DNA of 64,000 nt from Piscinibacter gummiphilus (GCF_032681285.1 NZ_CP136336.1:4761001-4825000); one strand, 5' to 3'. Shown: positions 17,845-27,546, counted from the first letter of the stretch. Program-made: numbers and translations. The notes: generated from the letters alone by a model not told the origin.

Positions 17845-19792
17845 CGCGCAGGACCGCCGCCTGAGCGTGCTGCTGCTGGAAGACTCGGCCTTCGATGCCG
17901 AGATCCTGCAGGAGTGGCTCAAGCGCGCCTACCCGCACGTGCGCGTGACCTGGGTCGATGACGAGCCCAACTTCCTGGCCTCGCTCGACCGCTACCGCTA
18001 CGACGTGATCCTCTCCGACTACCAGCTGCCGCGCTATTCGGGCGGCGAGGCGCTCGACCTCGTGCGGCAGCGGGATCCACACATCCCGTTCATCTTCGTC
18101 TCGGGCGTGATCGGCGAAGACAACGCGGTCGACATGCTCAAGCGCGGCGCGACCGACTACGTGATCAAGAACCGCCTGTCGCGCCTGCCGATGGCGATCG
18201 ACCGCGCGCTCGAGGAAGTGCGCCTGCGCGAGGCGCGCGAAGCGGTGGAGGCGCAGCTGCGTGACGCCGACGCGCTCTACGCCCGCGTGGTGGACTCGCT
18301 GCGCAACTACGCGGTGATCCTGCTCGACGGCGCGGGCATCGTGCGCTCGTGGAACCTCGCCGCGCAGGCCATCTTCGGCCACCGCCGCGAAGACACGCTC
18401 GGCCGCTCGATCGACCTCGTCTACACCCCCGAAGACCGCGAGCACGGCGTGTGGCGCCGCGAGCTGGAAACCGCCTTCGCCCTCGGCCATGCGCAGAACG
18501 ACCGCTGGCTGGTGCGTGCCGACGGCAGCCGCATGCGCGGCGAAGGCGTGGTCACCGCGCTCTACAACACCCAGGGCGACCACACCGGCTTCTCGATGCT
18601 CGTGCACGACGCCACCGCCGCGTGGCGCGATGCGCAGGCGCTGCGCGAGGCGAAGGAAGAAGCCGAGCGCGCCAACCGCGCAAAAGACCGTTTCCTCGCG
18701 GTGCTGTCGCACGAGCTGCGCACGCCGCTTGCGCCGATTGCCGCGGCGGCGCAGCTGCTGGAGCGCAACGCGACCGTGCCCGACAAGCTCGCGCACCTCC
18801 TGCCCATGATCCGGCGCAACGTGGCCCTCGAAGCACGCCTGATCGACGACCTGCTCGACCTCACCGCCATCGGCGCCGGCAAGGTCAACCTGCGCCTGCA
18901 GCCGGTTGACGTGCACAAGCTCATCCACGCGGTGGCCGAGATGCTCGAAGGCGACGTGCAGCGCAGCGGCCTCGCGCTCGACCTACACCTCGACGCGCCC
19001 GAGAGCGTGGTGCAAGGCGACGAGGCGCGCATCCAGCAGGTGCTGTGGAACATCGTGCGCAACGCGGTGAAGTTCACCCCGAGCGGCGGGCGGGTGGAAG
19101 TGCGCTCGCGGCTCGTCGGACGCGAGCTGGAGGTGAGCTGCACCGACACCGGCATCGGCATCCACACCGATGCGCTGCCGCGCATCTTCCTCGCGTTCGA
19201 GCAGGCCGATGCCGACGTGTCGCGCCGCTTCGGCGGCCTGGGCCTCGGCCTGGCGATCGCGCACGGGCTGGTGGCGCGCCACCACGGCAGCCTGAGCGCG
19301 CACAGCGACGGGCGCGACAAGGGGGCGGTGTTCACGCTGCGGCTGCCCACCACGCAGGCCAGCAGCGCGCAGGCCGAAACGCCGCTGGCCCACGACGGTG
19401 CGGCGCGGCCGCCAGACTCGGTGCACGTGCTGCTGGTGGAAGACAACCGCGACGCGGCCGATGCGCTCGGCCTCTCGCTGCACGACCTGGGCTACCGCGT
19501 GACGCACGCGTACAGCTGCGACGAAGCAATGACGCTCGCCAACGCCCAGGACGGCTTCGACGTGGTGGTGACCGACCTCGGCCTGCCCGATGGCAGTGGC
19601 ATCGAGATCGGGCGCCAGCTGCACGGCCGGCTGCCGGTGATCGCACTCAGCGGCTACGGCACGCAGGGCGACATGAAGCAGTCGAGCGAGGCGGGCTTCG
19701 TGGCGCACCTGGTGAAGCCGGTGGCCACCGCCGCGGTGCACGCTGCGGTGCAGGCCGCGCTCGAGGCGCGCCAGCCGATCAGGCGGCCCTGA
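17837..19792 (+). CDS. Hybrid sensor kinase REC-PAS-HisKA-HATPase-REC
   Basis: This 651-residue cytoplasmic kinase has a receiver at both ends. The first receiver (about 10-125) has DYQLPRYSGG around its aspartate. A PAS domain (about 140-260) follows, then HisKA with LSHELRTPLAPI near residue 290. HATPase shows NIVRNAVKFTP and the F/G2 boxes. The last receiver (about 535-645) has VVTDLGLPDG. There is no membrane segment. With its start inside the previous response-regulator gene, it probably forms a phosphorelay with the phytochrome. Confidence 0.93.
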   Translation: MSDAQDRRLSVLLLEDSAFDAEILQEWLKRAYPHVRVTWVDDEPNFLASLDRYRYDVILSDYQLPRYSGGEALDLVRQRDPHIPFIFVSGVIGEDNAVDMLKRGATDYVIKNRLSRLPMAIDRALEEVRLREAREAVEAQLRDADALYARVVDSLRNYAVILLDGAGIVRSWNLAAQAIFGHRREDTLGRSIDLVYTPEDREHGVWRRELETAFALGHAQNDRWLVRADGSRMRGEGVVTALYNTQGDHTGFSMLVHDATAAWRDAQALREAKEEAERANRAKDRFLAVLSHELRTPLAPIAAAAQLLERNATVPDKLAHLLPMIRRNVALEARLIDDLLDLTAIGAGKVNLRLQPVDVHKLIHAVAEMLEGDVQRSGLALDLHLDAPESVVQGDEARIQQVLWNIVRNAVKFTPSGGRVEVRSRLVGRELEVSCTDTGIGIHTDALPRIFLAFEQADADVSRRFGGLGLGLAIAHGLVARHHGSLSAHSDGRDKGAVFTLRLPTTQASSAQAETPLAHDGAARPPDSVHVLLVEDNRDAADALGLSLHDLGYRVTHAYSCDEAMTLANAQDGFDVVVTDLGLPDGSGIEIGRQLHGRLPVIALSGYGTQGDMKQSSEAGFVAHLVKPVATAAVHAAVQAALEARQPIRRP

Positions 19793-22522
19793 TCACGCGG
19801 CCATCAGCTTGGGCAGCGCCATCGGCTTGACGAACGACGGCGGCGGCTCGCTGCGCGTGGCGTCATCGAGCGGGCGCGGCTTCTCGACGCCGTAACCCTG
19901 CACGTAGTCGACGCCCAGGCCGCGCAGCATCTCGATGGTGACGTCGTTCTGCACGAACTCGGCCACGGTGCGCAGGCCCATGCGGTGGGCGACGTTGTGA
20001 ATGGCCTCGACCATCGCGAAGTCGACGGCGTCCTTGGCCATGTCCTTCACGAAGGCACCGTCGATCTTCACGTAGTCGACCGGCAGTCGCTTGAGGTAGG
20101 TGAACGAGGACATGCCGGCACCGAAGTCGTCGAGCGCGAAGCGGCAGCCCAGCTCGCGCAGGCGGTTGATCATCTGCACCGCCACGTCGAAGCTGGCGAC
20201 GGCCGCGGTCTCGGTGATCTCGAAGCAGATCAGCTCGGGCGAGACGCGGTGGATGGCCAGCTGCTCGCGCACGAAGTCGACGAGCGTGGGGTCGGCCATC
20301 GAGGCACCCGAAAGGTTGATCGAGAAGCGCGCCGGCAGCGTGGAGTGGCGTGCGAAGCCGGCGTGCATGGCCAGCGCCTTCGAAATGACCCAGCGGTCGA
20401 TCTGTGGCATCAGGCCGTAGCGTTCGGCGGCGGGAATGAAGGCGATGGGGGCGACGATCTTGCCTTCGTCGTCGCGCAGGCGGATCAGCACCTCCACGCT
20501 TTCGTGGCCACCGGCGCCTTCCTGGATGGAGGCGATGCGCTGCGCGTAGAGCACGAAGCGGTCTTCGGTCAACGCCTTCTGCAGGCGCGAGTACCAGTCG
20601 AGTTCGTCGTTGCGGGTGGCGACCGCGGTGTCGGCTTCGTCATACACGTGCACGCGGTTGCGGCCGGCTTCCTTGGCCACGTAGCACGACGAGTCGGCCA
20701 CGCGCAGCAGGTCGGAGCGGGTGTACTGGTGCGCCTTGAAGGGCACCACGCCCACGCTCACCGTGAGCTGGAAGGAGCGGCCCTCCCATGAGAACTGCAG
20801 CTCGCTGATGCGCCGGCGCATGGCCTCGGCCACGCGCAGTGCGGGCTCCATCGGGCAGGCTTCCAGGAGGACTGCGAACTCGTCACCGCCCAGGCGGGCG
20901 AGCGTGTCCTGCTTGCGGATCTCCTGCATCAGGAGCGCGGTGACCTGCTTCAGGAGCTGGTCGCCGGCCACGTGGCCGCAGGTGTCGTTCACCACCTTGA
21001 ACTGGTCGAGGTCGAGGAACATGACCACGCCGGTCTCGTCGAGGTCTTGCGTGGTGATGGCGGCGTCGAGGCGCACCTCGAAGGCGGCGCGGTTGAGCAG
21101 GCCGGTGAGCAGGTCGTGGCTCGCCTGGTACGACATCTCGGCGGCGAGCTTCTTGGCCGGGCTCACGTCATGCAGCACCAGCACCGCGCCCACGGCCATG
21201 CCGTTGCGGTTGAGGATGGGGGCGGCCGAGTCTTCGATGGAGCGGTGTGCGCCATCGCGCTGCACCAGCACCGAGTCGCGCGCGGGGCGCGGCTGGGCGC
21301 CGGGGCGGGCGAATTCGTTGAGGCCGAGACCGAGCCGCTCGCGGGTGTGGGTGTGGGTGAGGCAGATCACCTCCGACACCGGCTTGCCGATGGCTTGGGC
21401 GGCGGGCCAGCCCGTCATCGCTTCGGCGGCGGGGTTGAGGTAGGTGATGCGGCCGAGGTGGTTGGTGGTGGCCACGCCGTCGACGATCGAGCGCAGCGTG
21501 ACCTCGAGCATCTCCTTCTCGTGGTACACGCGCAGCTCGGCCTGCTCCTTCTGCATCACGGTGCGGCGCAGGCGCAGCGACTGGCGCGACAGCACCCAGG
21601 TCATGAAGAGGATCAGCAGCGCCCCGAACGCGGCGGTGGCGAGTGTCTTGGTGCGCAGCGCGTAGTAGCCCGCCATCGAGGTCGACGCCGGCACGGCGAC
21701 GACTGCATAGAGGTCATGGCCGGGGATCGGCGTGACGGACCTGAAGCGCACGATGCCGTCGATGGCGCTGGCGGCGGGCTTCATGCTGCGGTCGGTGCGG
21801 TCGACGGCTCGTACGATCTGGTCGCCGTCGACCTGGTCACCCGCACTCTGGCGGTCGTCGCTGCGGCGCGATCGGAAGATGCCGTCGGCCCCGACCACGC
21901 CCACGGCGTTGCCCGGGCTGTCGTTGACGGTGAAGCCTTCGGTGAGCAACGCGGCATCGAAGGCCAGCAGCACCGCGCCGGCGAACTTGCCGTTGGGGTG
22001 CTGCAGTTGCTTGCCGCCCGGCACCAGCCAGCGCTTGAGCACGTCGGAATACACCGGCTGGGCGATGGCGAGGTCGGTGCGTGTCCACGAGCCCTGGAAG
22101 TGCTGGCGGTCGGCCACATGCTTGGCCCCGGCCGGCACCGCGCCTTGCGCTTCGGTCATGCCGAGCACCTGGCCGGTCTGGTCGGCCAGCGCCATCGACA
22201 GGCGGCCGGCCGGCACCAGCAGACCGTTCTTTTCCATCGCCACCAGGTCGGCGCCGCCGCCGCTCTCCTGGTAGTGCTTGACGAGCGACGCGGTCTGGTT
22301 GAGCTGGTCGAAGAGGCGCTGCACGCGGTCGCTCAGGCGCTGCGACGCGGCGTCGACCTCGCTGTAGGCGAGTTGCACGCTGGTGGCGTAGGCCCGCTCG
22401 AGCATCCACCACGTGCCACCGCCCAATGCGGCCAGCAACGCACCGGCCACGCTGGCGGCGGTGACGTAGAGGCGTGCGGTGGCAGGCAGGGCCCGCCAGT
22501 GGGCATGGACGCGTTGAAACAT
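19793..22522 (-). CDS. Membrane sensor with PAS, GGDEF and EAL domains (c-di-GMP turnover)
   Basis: This protein of about 909 residues is predicted to make or degrade cyclic di-GMP. A first membrane helix near residues 20-40 is followed by a periplasmic dCache-like sensor, a second helix (TLATAAFGALLILFMTWVL), then PAS, GGDEF and EAL domains. The GGDEF motif LARLGGDEFAVLLE is intact, near residue 545. The EAL signature reads EVL (HESVEVLIRLRD, near 677), while the downstream DDFGAG and NLSGASM metal motifs are kept, so phosphodiesterase activity remains plausible. It converges on the hybrid kinase with no gap. I use the ATG at 22522; a GTG 27 codons upstream is also open. Confidence 0.93.
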   Translation of the reverse strand: MFQRVHAHWRALPATARLYVTAASVAGALLAALGGGTWWMLERAYATSVQLAYSEVDAASQRLSDRVQRLFDQLNQTASLVKHYQESGGGADLVAMEKNGLLVPAGRLSMALADQTGQVLGMTEAQGAVPAGAKHVADRQHFQGSWTRTDLAIAQPVYSDVLKRWLVPGGKQLQHPNGKFAGAVLLAFDAALLTEGFTVNDSPGNAVGVVGADGIFRSRRSDDRQSAGDQVDGDQIVRAVDRTDRSMKPAASAIDGIVRFRSVTPIPGHDLYAVVAVPASTSMAGYYALRTKTLATAAFGALLILFMTWVLSRQSLRLRRTVMQKEQAELRVYHEKEMLEVTLRSIVDGVATTNHLGRITYLNPAAEAMTGWPAAQAIGKPVSEVICLTHTHTRERLGLGLNEFARPGAQPRPARDSVLVQRDGAHRSIEDSAAPILNRNGMAVGAVLVLHDVSPAKKLAAEMSYQASHDLLTGLLNRAAFEVRLDAAITTQDLDETGVVMFLDLDQFKVVNDTCGHVAGDQLLKQVTALLMQEIRKQDTLARLGGDEFAVLLEACPMEPALRVAEAMRRRISELQFSWEGRSFQLTVSVGVVPFKAHQYTRSDLLRVADSSCYVAKEAGRNRVHVYDEADTAVATRNDELDWYSRLQKALTEDRFVLYAQRIASIQEGAGGHESVEVLIRLRDDEGKIVAPIAFIPAAERYGLMPQIDRWVISKALAMHAGFARHSTLPARFSINLSGASMADPTLVDFVREQLAIHRVSPELICFEITETAAVASFDVAVQMINRLRELGCRFALDDFGAGMSSFTYLKRLPVDYVKIDGAFVKDMAKDAVDFAMVEAIHNVAHRMGLRTVAEFVQNDVTIEMLRGLGVDYVQGYGVEKPRPLDDATRSEPPPSFVKPMALPKLMAA

Positions 22523-22712
22523 GGCGCGGGGCGCGTAGGAGTTCAACGGGGATATCGGGTCGGCCACCCGCGGCCTTGAGCCGGGCAGTGGCGACTGGGC
22601 CACGGCTCAGGCGCAAAGCTCTGCAAAGCGTGACGAGGTTGGCACAGCTACCTTCCAACGGGGGCCTTGACGCCCCACATCGGTGCTGGCAAACGGAACG
22701 CCGCAGGCCGGC

Positions 22713-24278
22713 TCAGGCCTTGGCGCGGTACGCCTCGCGCAGCTTCTGCTTGTAGAGCTTGCCGTTGTCGAGGCGCGGCAGGTCGTCGACGAAATCGACG
22801 CTCTTCGGGCATTTGAAATGGGCCAACTGGCTGCGGCAGTGCTCGATGAGCGCCTGCGCGAGCGCGGGCGATGGTGCGTGACCTGCCTGCAGCGTCGCCA
22901 CTGCCTTCACCTCTTCGCCCCACTCTTCGTTGGGCACGCCGATCACGCCGGCGTCGGCCACGGCCGGGTGCGTGAGCAGCACGGCTTCGACTTCGGCCGG
23001 GTAGATGTTCACGCCGCCCGAGATGATGAGGTGGGCGCTGCGGTCGGTGAGGAAGAGGAAGCCGTCGTCGTCGAGATAGCCCATGTCGCCCAGCGTGTAG
23101 TGCGAGCCCTCGTAGGCCTTGGCGGTCTTGGCGGGGTCCTTGTAGTAGCTGAAGCGGCCTTCGTCGGGCGCACGCAGGTACACGGTGCCCACCTCGCCCG
23201 CGGGCATCTCGCGGCCGTCTTCCCCCAAGATGCGGATGTGCCCGGGCTCGGGCTGGCCCACCGTGCCGGGTTTGGCGAGCCAGGTGTGCGAGTCCACCAT
23301 GCAGCCCATGCCTTCGGTGGCGGCGTAGTACTCGTGCACGATGGGGCCGATCCATTCGATGAGGCGGCGCTTCACCGTGACCGGGCATGGGGCGGCGCCG
23401 TGCAGCACGTAGCGCATCGAGCCCAGGTCGTGCCGTGTGCGCACGGCCTCGGGCAGCGCCAGCAGGCGGTGGAACATGGTCGGCACCATGTGCGTGTGCG
23501 TGACGCGATGCTGCTCGATGAGCGCAAGCGCACGCTCGGCGTTCCAGCCGTCCATCATCACCACGGCCGCACCGAACATGTTGGGCACGGCGAGCGAGAA
23601 CGTGAGCGGCGCGGCGTGGTACAGCGGCCCGGTGCACAGGTGCACGCTTTCACCGGGCGTGTAGGCCGCGGCCTCGCTGGTGGGGCTGCCGGCCACGGCG
23701 CCGCGGTTCACGCCCTTGGGGCGGCCCGTCGTGCCCGAGGTGTAGAGCATCGAGGTGCCAAGCTGAGGGTCGGCGATGTCGTCGGTGGCCTGGCCGGCCA
23801 ACGCGGCTTCGTAGTCGTCGTAGCCCGGCACGCTGCCGCCCATCGCGAAGCGTGTGCAGTGCGTCTTCTCGCGCAACTCCTGTGCGATGTCGGCGAAACG
23901 CGCGTCGAAGAACAGGGCCTTCGCATCGGAGTCGTTGACGATGTACGCGGCCTCGTCGGCCGTGAGATGCCAGTTGACCGGCGTGATGCGCAGGCCCGCG
24001 CGGCGCGAGGCCCAGAACACCTCGGCGAATTCGACGCGGTTGCTGCACAAAAGCGCAATGCCGTCGCCCGCATGCAGGCCGCGCGCACGCAGCGCACGCA
24101 CGAGCTGGTTGCAGCGGGCGTTGAGTTCGGCAAAGCTGCGCGAGCCGTGCTCGCTCACGATCGCGAGTGCATTCGGCAAGAGCCTGGCCCACAGGGCGAC
24201 CGACATGCCGCGGGTCATGGACACCGCCAACGCTTGCTGCAGCAAGGCGGCGTCGACGGGAGAAACAACTGCGTTCAT
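22713..24278 (-). CDS. Acyl-CoA synthetase (AMP-forming)
   Basis: This 521-residue ANL-superfamily ligase activates a carboxylic acid to its CoA thioester through an acyl-adenylate. The P-loop is LYTSGTTGRPKG near residue 180. The adenylate-binding YYAATEG, the hinge-region TLGDMGYLDDDG and the C-terminal lysine motif RLDNGKLYKQKLRE are all present. The ATG at 24278 has AGGAG 11 bases upstream; a GTG four codons earlier is less likely. It lies downstream of a porin gene but behind that gene's terminator, so it has its own promoter. Confidence 0.92.
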   Translation of the reverse strand: MNAVVSPVDAALLQQALAVSMTRGMSVALWARLLPNALAIVSEHGSRSFAELNARCNQLVRALRARGLHAGDGIALLCSNRVEFAEVFWASRRAGLRITPVNWHLTADEAAYIVNDSDAKALFFDARFADIAQELREKTHCTRFAMGGSVPGYDDYEAALAGQATDDIADPQLGTSMLYTSGTTGRPKGVNRGAVAGSPTSEAAAYTPGESVHLCTGPLYHAAPLTFSLAVPNMFGAAVVMMDGWNAERALALIEQHRVTHTHMVPTMFHRLLALPEAVRTRHDLGSMRYVLHGAAPCPVTVKRRLIEWIGPIVHEYYAATEGMGCMVDSHTWLAKPGTVGQPEPGHIRILGEDGREMPAGEVGTVYLRAPDEGRFSYYKDPAKTAKAYEGSHYTLGDMGYLDDDGFLFLTDRSAHLIISGGVNIYPAEVEAVLLTHPAVADAGVIGVPNEEWGEEVKAVATLQAGHAPSPALAQALIEHCRSQLAHFKCPKSVDFVDDLPRLDNGKLYKQKLREAYRAKA

Positions 24279-24351
24279 GCGATGAGTCACTCCTGGTGAA
24301 GACTCATTCTTTGCCTCGACGACCCTCCACCTTCATCGGGGCATACCCTGG

Positions 24352-24377
24352 AAAAAAAATGGGGCCGAAGCCCCATT
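24352..24377 (-). terminator. Intrinsic terminator of the porin gene
   Basis: On the minus strand, an 8-bp GC-rich hairpin (AATGGGGC / GCCCCATT, tetraloop TTCG) is followed by eight consecutive T residues. It ends transcription about 48 bases past the porin stop. Confidence 0.85.
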
Positions 24378-24424
24378 GCAAGCATGCAGCCGGACTCTCA
24401 CCCCGGCACCGCCTAGAAAACCCT

Positions 24425-25588
24425 TCAGAAGCTGTGGCTCAGGCCCGCCTGGATCGCACGGCTGGTGCCGTTGGCCACCGGCGAATAGCCTGCGAGGAAG
24501 CTGTACGAGCCACCGTTGTTGTTCTTGATCTGCACCGCGTTGGCATACACCGCGGTGCGCTTGGACAGGTGATATGAATAGCCCAGGCCGACCTGCTTGG
24601 GGTCGACGTTGGCAATGCCCTTGTCGTTCTTCTCCTGGTATGACGCCTTGATGGTGTGGGCGCCGATGGCCCACGAGAAGCCGACCAGCCAGTCGTCGAC
24701 CTGGCGGTCGAGTTCGGTCGGGTTGCCGGCGAGGCCGAAACGGTCCATCACCTGCGACTGGTAGAAGAACATCGGCTTGAAGCCGCCGAACGCGTAGGAC
24801 ACACCGACCGACCACACCGTGAGGTTGTTGTCTGCGGCGGTCGATGCCGCGGTCACGGCCCCCGGGACGCCCGCGGTCGTCGAGCTGCCGATCAGCGGCC
24901 CCTTCGTCTGGCCCCACGCACCGCTCACCAGCAGCGGGCCACTGCGATAGCCGGAGCCCACGCCGGTGAAGCGTGCGCCGGTGCCTTCGCCGGCCGCGAC
25001 CTGCGCGTAGGCGTAAAGGCCCGGCACCCAGGTCGCGGGGATGTAGTAGCCAACCATGTTGCTCGCGCGCACGAGCGGGGGCGGTGCCACGAACTGCGTG
25101 TAGAACACCTGGAAGTTCACCGCGCTGGCCACGCCGGCGCTGAAGAACGGGTCCATGTAGGTGGTGGGCACGAAGGTCGTGGTGTAGTCGCGGCCGAAGC
25201 GCACCTCGCCGAACGGCGAATGCAGGCTCACGGTGGACTTGCGGTTCCAGTTCAGGCTGCTGGGCGTGCCAGTGGCGGGGCTGTTGGTGGCCGGCGTGTT
25301 GCCCGTGTTGGTGTTGGAGCCCAGACCCGTGTCACTGCTGGCCTGTGACTCCATCACGAAGCTTGCGAAGTAGCCGCCACCCAGGTCTTCGCGGCCGGTG
25401 AAGCCGAGCTTGGTGACGTACATGCCGCCGTCTCGCACCTGCCAGATGGCTTCCTTGCCGGTGGCGCTGGCGCGTGTCACGTTGCCGTCGACCCCGCCGT
25501 ACACCACCAAACCCGGCGTGGGAGGCACCTGCGCCATCACACTCGAACATGCCGCCCATGCGGCCAGGGCCACCACCGATCGCTTCAT
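24425..25588 (-). CDS. Gram-negative outer-membrane porin
   Basis: This 387-residue porin starts at 25588 with a clean signal peptide (MKRSVVALAAWAACSSVMA) and then GLVVYGGVDGNVTRA. The last strand ends GLSHSF with terminal phenylalanine. The VGLGYSYHLSKRTAVYANA segment is the usual penultimate-strand pattern. The gene is transcribed alone, with its own terminator, and is preceded by a strong palindrome that may be the operator of the neighbouring TetR protein. Confidence 0.92.
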   Translation of the reverse strand: MKRSVVALAAWAACSSVMAQVPPTPGLVVYGGVDGNVTRASATGKEAIWQVRDGGMYVTKLGFTGREDLGGGYFASFVMESQASSDTGLGSNTNTGNTPATNSPATGTPSSLNWNRKSTVSLHSPFGEVRFGRDYTTTFVPTTYMDPFFSAGVASAVNFQVFYTQFVAPPPLVRASNMVGYYIPATWVPGLYAYAQVAAGEGTGARFTGVGSGYRSGPLLVSGAWGQTKGPLIGSSTTAGVPGAVTAASTAADNNLTVWSVGVSYAFGGFKPMFFYQSQVMDRFGLAGNPTELDRQVDDWLVGFSWAIGAHTIKASYQEKNDKGIANVDPKQVGLGYSYHLSKRTAVYANAVQIKNNNGGSYSFLAGYSPVANGTSRAIQAGLSHSF

Positions 25589-25692
25589 CACGTTTGTCTC
25601 CAGTCCTTGTTCGTCCTGTCTTGCGGGGCAAGACAGGTGCTTCACCAACCTGTGATCCCGGACGTTTGGTGCCATCTTGGGCGGGCACCTTA

Positions 25693-25709
25693 GTAGACAA
25701 ATAGTCTAC
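25693..25709. promoter_or_regulatory. Candidate TetR operator upstream of porin
   Basis: A perfect inverted repeat GTAGAC-AAATA-GTCTAC lies 105 bases upstream of the porin start, in an AT-rich pocket. The adjacent gene encodes a TetR-type repressor. The size and symmetry fit a TetR-family operator. Confidence 0.55.
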
Positions 25710-25786
25710 AAATCGACCCTGGTGCTCAAGCGAGGGGAATCCCTCCACTGCAGTGCATCAAGCAGAACAAGCCGGCGGACGCCGCT

Positions 25787-26518
25787 TCAGCCCCTGGGAG
25801 AGAGGCTCTTCTTCGCCGTCTTTGCAGCGGCCTTCTTCGGGTTCTTCCGGGGCATGCGCGAAGACTTGTTGTCGCTTGAGGACAACGGCGCGGGTTTGCC
25901 CTTGCCGAAGCGGCGCGCCACCGCGGCCCAGCCACCGAGCACGAACTCCGACCAGACATCTGCGCTCAAGTCGGGCGCAAAGCCGAAGCGTCGCAAGCCG
26001 CGCGCCGCCGCGGCCGGCGCGTTGATGGTGATGATGGCGATCACCTGCGCCACCTCGGGCGGCACGTCGTAGGTGCGGATCGATTTCTCGACAAAGAACT
26101 TCGTGCTCTCCATGCGCTCGTTGCGGTCGCGCTCCTGCAGCAGCTCGATGGCCGAACGGTCGCTGAAGAGTTCGCGCAGGATGGCGCCGCGCTCGTGCAG
26201 GTACTCGAAGGACTGGCGTGTCGACACGCGCACCACGCGCTCGAACGGCGCATCGGGCGCGAAGGCCGCGAGGCCACGACCGCGCAGCACGCTGAACTCA
26301 CGCTCGAGCAGCGCCTTGAGCAACTCGTCGCGGCTCGAGAAGTGGCGGTAGATGAGCGCCTTGCTGATGCCGGCTGCCACCGCCACTTCGTCGAGCGAAC
26401 AATGCGCAAGCCCGCGGCCGAGGATCAGGCCGGTGGCGCTGTCCAGGATCTGCGTGCGCCGTTCCTGCGCCGTGAGGCGCGGCTTCGGCGCCGCAGGTGC
26501 AGCCGGGGTGCGCGGCAT
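25787..26518 (-). CDS. TetR family transcriptional regulator with lysine-rich tail
   Basis: This regulator of 243 residues has the N-terminal helix-turn-helix LDEVAVAAGISKALIYRHF at about 42-60. It ends in an unusual basic tail rich in lysine and alanine (MPRKNPKKAAAKTAKK), about 30 residues that may add non-specific DNA binding. It lies upstream of the porin on the same strand, with a palindrome between them. It is a candidate regulator of the porin or of the nearby acyl-CoA synthetase. Confidence 0.9.
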   Translation of the reverse strand: MPRTPAAPAAPKPRLTAQERRTQILDSATGLILGRGLAHCSLDEVAVAAGISKALIYRHFSSRDELLKALLEREFSVLRGRGLAAFAPDAPFERVVRVSTRQSFEYLHERGAILRELFSDRSAIELLQERDRNERMESTKFFVEKSIRTYDVPPEVAQVIAIITINAPAAAARGLRRFGFAPDLSADVWSEFVLGGWAAVARRFGKGKPAPLSSSDNKSSRMPRKNPKKAAAKTAKKSLSPRG

Positions 26519-26526
26519 GGGCGAGC

Positions 26527-26946
26527 TCAGGCGGGGCGGCCGGTCGCCTGCAGCAGCTCGATCAGGTGGCCGTCGGGGTCTTTCGCGAACCCGACCACCG
26601 CATTGCCCAGGCCCGGCACGGGCGCAGGCTCACGCACCACCTCCAGGCCGTCGTCGCGAAAGCGCTGCGCGGTGGCCTGTGGGTCGGGTACGTAGAAGAC
26701 GAGCTTGATGCCGTTGCTGCCGTAGTGGCGCTCGGAGCCGTCGGTCCAGTGCATGAGCACGATCGCCGAGCCACGGCCGCCTTCGAGGCCCAGCACGATC
26801 TCGTCCATGTAGGGCAGCTTGAAGGTCTGCAGTTGCTTCATGCCGAGCACGCGCTGGTAGAAATCGGCCGAGCGCTGCAGGTCACGCACGCCGATGCCGA
26901 TGGCCCCCAGCGTGGCACGCGCGGCGGTGGAAGTCTCGGTGCTCAT
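26527..26946 (-). CDS. VOC-family (glyoxalase/bleomycin resistance-like) protein
   Basis: This 139-residue metalloenzyme-fold protein contains two beta-alpha-beta-beta-beta units. The first begins LGAIGIGVRDLQRSADFYQ and the second ends in FAKDPDGHLIELLQ, with a metal-ligand-type glutamate. A GGGAGA ribosome site supports the ATG at 26946. It ends 8 bases before the TetR start, so the two probably share a transcript. Lactoylglutathione lyase is one possible role, but the family is too broad to fix the substrate. Confidence 0.85.
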   Translation of the reverse strand: MSTETSTAARATLGAIGIGVRDLQRSADFYQRVLGMKQLQTFKLPYMDEIVLGLEGGRGSAIVLMHWTDGSERHYGSNGIKLVFYVPDPQATAQRFRDDGLEVVREPAPVPGLGNAVVGFAKDPDGHLIELLQATGRPA

Positions 26947-27168
26947 GGGTGTCTCCCGTGGTGGTTGTGAAGTCGGGCGGCAATCTAGCACCGGCACCAA
27001 AGCCGGGCGTTGCGTCCAGCCGAACGAGATGTTTTGCACGGTCGGCGGACACGCGTTCACGCGGCTGTCACAAGAGCACCCATGTGCACTCCCTCATCTC
27101 GGTGGAAGAGGGCACAACACGGCTTTTTCTGACATCCGTTACACGCCTGAGATGTCTATGCTTTCGCC

Positions 27169-27546
27169 ATGGATGACATCGCCGCCTCGCTGAACAAGCT
27201 GAGCCTCTTGCAGATGGTCTGCGCATGGACGTTCGTCGCCTGCTACGCACTGGCGCTCGGCGGCATGCTCGAGGCCCGCGGCAGCCGGCGCGCAGCGGGC
27301 ATCGCGGTGCTGGCGGCGGTGCTCTTCTGCGCGCTCGGCGAGAACTGGGTGCACGGCGCGCTGCTGGTGACGTTCGCCGTGGCCGGCATGGGCCTCTTCG
27401 TGGCAATGGCCTGGGTGCTCGCGCGCCTTGCGGGCTGGTTCGTCCACCGCGGCACTCCGGTGCAGCCGGCGGCGCCGGCACCCGTGCAGGCCAAGCCGCA
27501 GCCGATCGGCGTCATGCTGCGCGCCCTGTGGCGCTGGGAGGCCTGA
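27169..27546 (+). CDS. Small hypothetical membrane protein
   Basis: This is a 125-residue protein of unknown function. Three hydrophobic stretches are visible: around 15-35 (MVCAWTFVACYALALGGML), 42-58 and 65-88 (LLVTFAVAGMGLFVAMAWVLA). They are followed by a proline/alanine-rich cytoplasmic tail with PVQPAAPAPVQAKPQP. It ends just before a bidirectional terminator and is transcribed alone. Confidence 0.7.
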   Translation: MDDIAASLNKLSLLQMVCAWTFVACYALALGGMLEARGSRRAAGIAVLAAVLFCALGENWVHGALLVTFAVAGMGLFVAMAWVLARLAGWFVHRGTPVQPAAPAPVQAKPQPIGVMLRALWRWEA

